Source: Archilochus colubris
Lineage: Eukaryota; Chordata; Aves; Apodiformes; Trochilidae
Direction of reading: 5' to 3'
DNA: 64,000 nt
Assembly: GCA_023079485.1 (NCBI GenBank)
Contig: CM041084.1
Location: 17,822,609 to 17,886,608, forward strand
The notes under the pieces were generated by a model that worked only from the letters and a program-made list of their open reading frames with translations, searched no databases and was not told the origin of the DNA. A program made the translations under genes and the position numbers. Every line of letters begins with the position of its first letter. Position 1 is the first letter of the stretch. Shown piece by piece: positions 59,188 through 64,000 of the stretch.

Positions 59188-61680
59188 GGGTTCCCCCGAC
59201 ACCGCCCCTGTCCCCGGCGGAGCCAGTCCCGCTCCGGCAGACTTTCAACCCCGGTCAGCTGCTCCACACTCCGCTTCTTGTCGGCTCTTCGCCCCTCATG
59301 GGTACGTGTCCCCAGAACGACCTCACCAGTACTGAGTGTGGGGAAAAATCCCTTCCCTTGGTCATTTGGGCTGTGGTGGTATTCGTGCAGCACAGAGGTG
59401 CTGCTGGCACCCTGTGCGGCCAGGGCACCCGACTGGTTCCCTCTCGCCCTTGGACCGTTTCTCCCAAGCAGCCCCGTCCCGCCTAGCCGAGAGACCCACC
59501 TGGCAGAGCAAACAGCTTCGGCACCGTACTTCCCCCTACTCTGCTCCGGGGCTGCCCTGTATCTGCGCTGCATCCCCAGTAGACCATCCCTTCCACCCCG
59601 CCTCCTTTGCGTCCCCCAGAGCTGGGAGGGTACATGCGTGGCGGCCCTACAGGGGCCGGGCGTGAGGTGCTGGTGGGAAGGCAGCCGCTGTCTCCGAATC
59701 CTGAGGCTACTGCGGGGAGTGGGAAGGTGCGGATAGCCCGAGGGAGCCCACCGCCGCCTCCCATCCCCACAGTCCTATGGAGCCGCCAGCTCAGCCACAT
59801 CCGGTTCTACAGTCGTGCTGTGCAGCCGCAGAGCAATCCCCTCTACCTTGTCACCTGCCAGCACCCCGGCTCCCAGTCCTGTGCAGACCTCAGGGGACAG
59901 GAAACCTACCCGCGGTCCCACTTGTCCCCTTTGGCTCAGATGGGGCATATCTAAAGGCGTGCCCTGCCCTTCGCCCCTGCTGCCCCGCGTGCCGGAGTAG
60001 TGCATTCACTGGGCCACGCCTGAGGTGAGAGAATCTCCTTTTCCGACATCAGCTATGCCAGCTCCTTCCCTCTCTGCCTGGGATGGCCTTATCCGGGATG
60101 GTGGCATCTAGGGGATGAACGCTGCGGGTGAAAGCATCGTATCTAGAGGCACAAGTATAGATCGAGCACACATCGTACACAAAATCTCGGATTCATGTCA
60201 CTCCTACCTGAAACGCTCAGAAAAGAAGAAAACAAAATACTAAATCCTAAATATGCTGAGGTGATTTCAAGGGGATTTCCTGGCCACAGAGCTGGCTATA
60301 TACCCTCTTCTGCATGCCCAAGGAGTCATCACACATGGTGAGTTTCTTGCTACTGCCACACTCCGACTAGAACCGAGGAGTTCAAAGCCGATGAGCAAGC
60401 CACGTCGAGTGGCCCCTGTCACCACCGCACCTGCTCGAGCCAGTCACACACACTCTCCTACACTGACCTACAACCTACCTCGCAGAGCATTTCCCCTAGG
60501 TCAGGCAGACCAAGCACAGCCAGATCCAGAAGGGAAGCAAACCCCTGAAACGCGCTCTGCAAAGCTTCTGCTACCTGCCTTTTACCGGCACAACTTTATG
60601 ACCACCGTTTGTCCCACAGAGGCAGCAAGATAGGCGATAGGGCATCTCTGGTTAACATCTTGATGAAGCATCTTCCCAATGGCCGCGTCTGAAGTCTTTA
60701 GGGGGTGACGAGGAAAGAGAAGCCAGATCTCTGATGTTGATTTTAAGGACATGTGCCCAGAGATGCTGGGAGAGCTCAGCCCATTTACCATGTCCGGAGT
60801 CTCTCACCCCTCCCCAGGGACGCCGGTGCCCCCTTTGCTCTGGCGCGTGTTGGTTCCGCACAGCCGGGGGCGAACCGTACCGCGCTGGATAGTATATTTC
60901 ACACTCTGGAGGTGGCTCGACACCAGCGAGCCACAAAACTCGGGCAGCTGGTCTGGGAAGTACGTCAGTGCGGTTTGTCTGTCCCTCCGAGGCAGCTCCA
61001 CCAGGAGCCATGGTCATGTCGCGGCACCGTTGAGGCAGCAGGTCTCCCGCGGCTGCCGGGCAGTTCTCTCTGATGGGAGGGAAGCAGAGGGATATTTCGG
61101 GAACCAATTGTTTCAAAACTTTTGCGGAGTCAGAGCCTGTCTTGAGGGCATTCGGACCTAGAAGATCTTTGGAATCTTTGAGAGCAGTGACCCAGGGGAG
61201 GTAAGAGACTTGATTCGTACAGCCCTTCTTCCCCTCGCCGAGCATGGCTGGCTCTCAGCGTGTGCGCTGGGGTGCGAAGGCAACGAAACGTCCCTGAACC
61301 CGGCTCCCTGTCGCTCGGTGCCCGGCGCCACTGCGCAGAGCTCAGCCCTCTCCCCTGTGGCAATAGTACCTTTAAAGACGAACGATTCTCGTTTTGTGCA
61401 TCAAGAAATGAGTACGGACCGTCCCCAAAGGACCCGCCTGAGGCGCGGGAAGGCTTCTCTCGGGTTGCCTAAGACGTTACGAAAAGGAAACTTGCGAAAA
61501 CCAGGAACCGGTGACAGTGCAGCCCGGCACACAGCAACGCACCTGGTCCAGCACTGCCTGTGTCGCAAACGCCCTTCTTTCAATATTTGCCCTGTTTCGT
61601 GTCTCACACGGTCCCCTCTTGCCCCCAGGAGGGCTAGAGACGTGCTCACGGAAACGACACTTCCCTGCACCACTCTCCAG

Positions 61681-61699
61681 AAAAAAAAAAAAAAAAAAA
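61681..61699. repeat. Poly-A tract (19 A)
   Basis: Uninterrupted A run; no adjacent retrocopy recognised. Confidence 0.95.
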
Positions 61700-62879
61700 G
61701 TCCGACATCTGACACTTCGTGATTTCAATTCCCCGAGAGTAGAAGCCAATGAGGTGGACCCCAAGGGGCACACTGCCTTCACTTCAGAGACCATAACCAT
61801 ACGTCAAGTCCAGCTGGCAGTCACCTTAAAAGGGGACCAGGAGTCACTACAAGACCAGAGATATAGCGGAACATCCGGCCGGGGCAGGGCTACATTGGAA
61901 GTCTGGCCCACACAATTCTGTGAATGAAACTCCCGAACCTCCGTTGGCCCACGCAATGCCTCTCCCTCCCACCCTTACCTCCCAGGGAATACAGGAGAGG
62001 ACATGCACCCTGCACAGAAGGGACCCGGAGCACCCAGAGTGGCCAGGACAAGGAGCGCTAAAGCTTATCGGCACCAGTCGCTGACTGCCTCAACGCCCGC
62101 GGGGCTGAGCACCGGAGGCTGTGCCCGAGGGATCTCTCCCGGCGGGCCTCGCAACTCCCAGCTGTCTGCCCCGACTTCTAAGAACTTCTATCCTCGCACA
62201 CATACTCTTGGCTGTCAGAGGCGGGCGGGGCGGCAAGCGGCTCCCTCCGGACACCCATTTAGGAGCAAGGGAGCAGGCGCTGCTCCCCACCCCTCTGCGG
62301 GGATAAGAGCCCTGCGGTGAGAAGCAGCAGCCCTCGTCCTCGTTGCCTCTCCGAGCCAGCGGAGCCCCTGGGGATTATGCATGCGGAGCGTGGCCCTGCA
62401 CTGGCTTCCAGCAGGAAGAGGTAGCCGGGACCTCCCCCCCTATCCTCGAGCCCCACCCCCACCCCGCCGCCTCCAAAGGCCTCCATCCGAAAGTGCCCTG
62501 GCTTCTATTTTCTGCTTCCTTTTGCCCCGAACAGTTAGGACATGAAAAATGGGTAAAAGAGCAGAATGAGTAGCAGAGGGGTCCGAGGTGGACAGGAGAC
62601 ACCGGTGACAGAAGCGAGGTCCACACCAGTCTTCTGAAGTGGCTCCAAACTCCTGCAATAGCTTAGAATAACGAGGCCTGTTAGCTATAGCTTAAGTAAA
62701 ACCCGAACTTTCCTGAAGTCCCCAGATCTGTCAGTTTTTCAGGCCTAAAATCCAGCTCTTACTCTTTGGTTACCCAGACCTTTTTCTCTCTTATTGCTGA
62801 TCCAACGACTTGAAACCACCTGGAAAGACAAGCCAGGAGAGGTCCCCTTTCCTCCATGCAGGCACTACCCAATATTCTT

Positions 62880-63340
62880 CTCATATCTTTTCCACCCTGT
62901 CAGTGTTTGGTAAAACAGGAGTCCATAACGCTACAGTGGAACAATTAAAAACTATGGCCTTTTTTCTTCCCGCAAGATTATAAAACTCGACAGTTCATGT
63001 ATTGGGATTCCTTGTTGTACTGCACTCTTTCAGGATTTTGATGAAGAGAGGAAGCAGGAGGGTTCTGAAAGACTGGACAAGAGTTGGCCCGAAATCTATG
63101 CAAACGATATTTTACCAGGATATTTAAAAAAAACAACGAACAACCATTACTGCAATTGCTGATTTCAAATTACACTTCATTAAAATGAAACATACTGCAT
63201 CTTGTCAGGACTTTTTACGGTTTAAAGCATAATTTATACTAAACTCTGCTCTGTGCAGCTTTGTAGGATTGAGTGTGTCCTGGTAATAAATTTTTATACA
63301 ACTTTTCTTCTTTGAAGGCGAGAGGAGACCCACACGCCTA
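62880..63340. promoter_or_regulatory. Candidate PTF1A upstream enhancer H
   Basis: AT-rich unique block between GC-rich flanks, about 6 kb upstream. Includes CTGCAATTGCTGATTTCAAA and CACTTCATTAAAATGAAAC (a short imperfect palindrome). Called by appearance. Confidence 0.33.
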
Positions 63341-63539
63341 CCTATAGGCGTTAGGATGTCCTGCCGCATGCCTGACGCGGGGCAGAGATGCGCTGCCAGA
63401 TACTGAAGGACGAAAATCGCTTTGCAGAGACGTCTGCGAAAGTTCTTTCGCAAAGTCCCACCAGCCGTCACCTTCCCCGAGCTGTGCCCCACAGCAACCC
63501 ACGGCCATGAATCCCGAGAACCCCAGGGGCAGTTGCCCA

Positions 63540-64000
63540 GGACCCGTGCGGTCAGACGCCGGGCAGCAGTGAGCCCACCCCTTCCCCGCCGCCACGTGGT
63601 GCCCATAAATACAGCACCGCTCTCAGGGCGAGCGCGGCACGGCAGGGCGGCGGCCCCACAAAGGCGGCGGGGCGGCCCCGGGCTCTTGCACGCCCGGTGG
63701 AGGAGGAGGAGGCACCTGCAGCCGGGGTCGGCCCGGCTGCGCGCCCTCCCCTTCGAGCTGGTACCTGGGCGCTGCGCTCGTAATGCACCATAAAGAGCCT
63801 CCTTTCAGGCTCTTTCAAGCCCAGATCGCGGAGGTCACCGTGTCTACAAACCCCACTCTGTCGGCCGCTCGGGCCGGGGTGCCAGGGCGGCAAGCTGGAG
63901 AGCAGGCACAGCCCATGGGAATCCCAACACTTGTGCCGCCGGCTCCCCCGGCCCGCCCTTCTCCCCCGCTCCCCCGCCCCGAGAAGCCGCTGAATGTAAC
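63540..64000. promoter_or_regulatory. CpG-rich segment at the window end with E-box and TATA-like element
   Basis: Contains CACGTG (63593-63598) and CATAAATA (63604-63611) ahead of CpG-rich sequence. It could be a promoter (plus strand) or an enhancer. It runs off the window. Confidence 0.35.
63792..63815. repeat. 9-bp perfect inverted repeat
   Basis: AAAGAGCCT and AGGCTCTTT flank a 6-nt loop CCTTTC. Confidence 0.85.

Larger units (their letters stand above)
58331..62879. other. GC-moderate upstream flank of PTF1A, no gene seen
   Basis: Unique sequence with a CpG-rich patch at 58,560-58,780. Overlapping frames of up to 237 codons on both strands have no recognisable domains. Confidence 0.5.

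Noticed and set aside
59023..59736. 237-codon plus frame upstream of PTF1A
   Set aside because: Overlaps several other frames on both strands, crosses a 17-bp duplication, and shows no domain or splice support.
63792..63815. Histone-type mRNA 3' stem-loop
   Set aside because: The stem and loop differ from the histone consensus on both strands, and no histone frame is nearby.
1..64000. CRISPR array, tRNA or rRNA genes, bacterial operons
   Set aside because: None visible; the sequence is vertebrate nuclear DNA.

Overview
This window is bird nuclear DNA. It carries many CR1 (chicken repeat 1) LINE fragments with the avian-type 3' end (AGGTCCCTTCCAACCC, then ATTCTGTGATTCTGTGA-like tails). It also holds one avian LTR-like element and AT-rich intron-like sequence, and it ends in a GC-rich, CpG-rich developmental locus. 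The one gene identified with certainty is PTF1A, the pancreas and cerebellum bHLH transcription factor. It lies on the minus strand at 56,261-57,181 as two coding exons, with a TATA box, a CCAAT box and a short 3' UTR with a polyadenylation signal.

Layout. Positions 1-5,000 are AT-rich with CR1 copies. A CpG island at about 5,040-5,750 looks like a promoter and may hold a first exon on the plus strand. From there to about 37.8 kb a plus-strand series of exon-like pieces (about 19.25, 20.55, 23.99, 26.91, 32.88, 37.30 and 37.58 kb) encodes lysine/glutamate-rich, coiled-coil-like peptide. In mammals the convergent neighbour of PTF1A is C10orf67, so I infer that these are parts of the bird C10orf67 homologue. 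Several pieces need a frameshift or carry stops, so the gene may be decaying here. I did not recover a complete reading frame.

From 38 to 46 kb I find no recognised gene, apart from two odd GC-rich islands at 42.3 and 44.8-45.4 kb. From 46 kb to the end, CpG islands alternate with AT-rich, unique, motif-rich blocks. These blocks look like developmental enhancers: forkhead, homeodomain, octamer, SOX and HNF1-type sites are visible. This arrangement is expected of the regulatory landscape of a Polycomb-regulated transcription factor gene, and the blocks are candidate PTF1A enhancers. Conservation cannot be tested from the sequence alone.

Possible interplay: PTF1A would be driven by its own TATA promoter and by the flanking elements on both sides. 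The C10orf67-like gene points towards it from the left, and some candidate PTF1A enhancers may lie in that gene's introns. No RNA gene, CRISPR array or novel multi-gene system was found.
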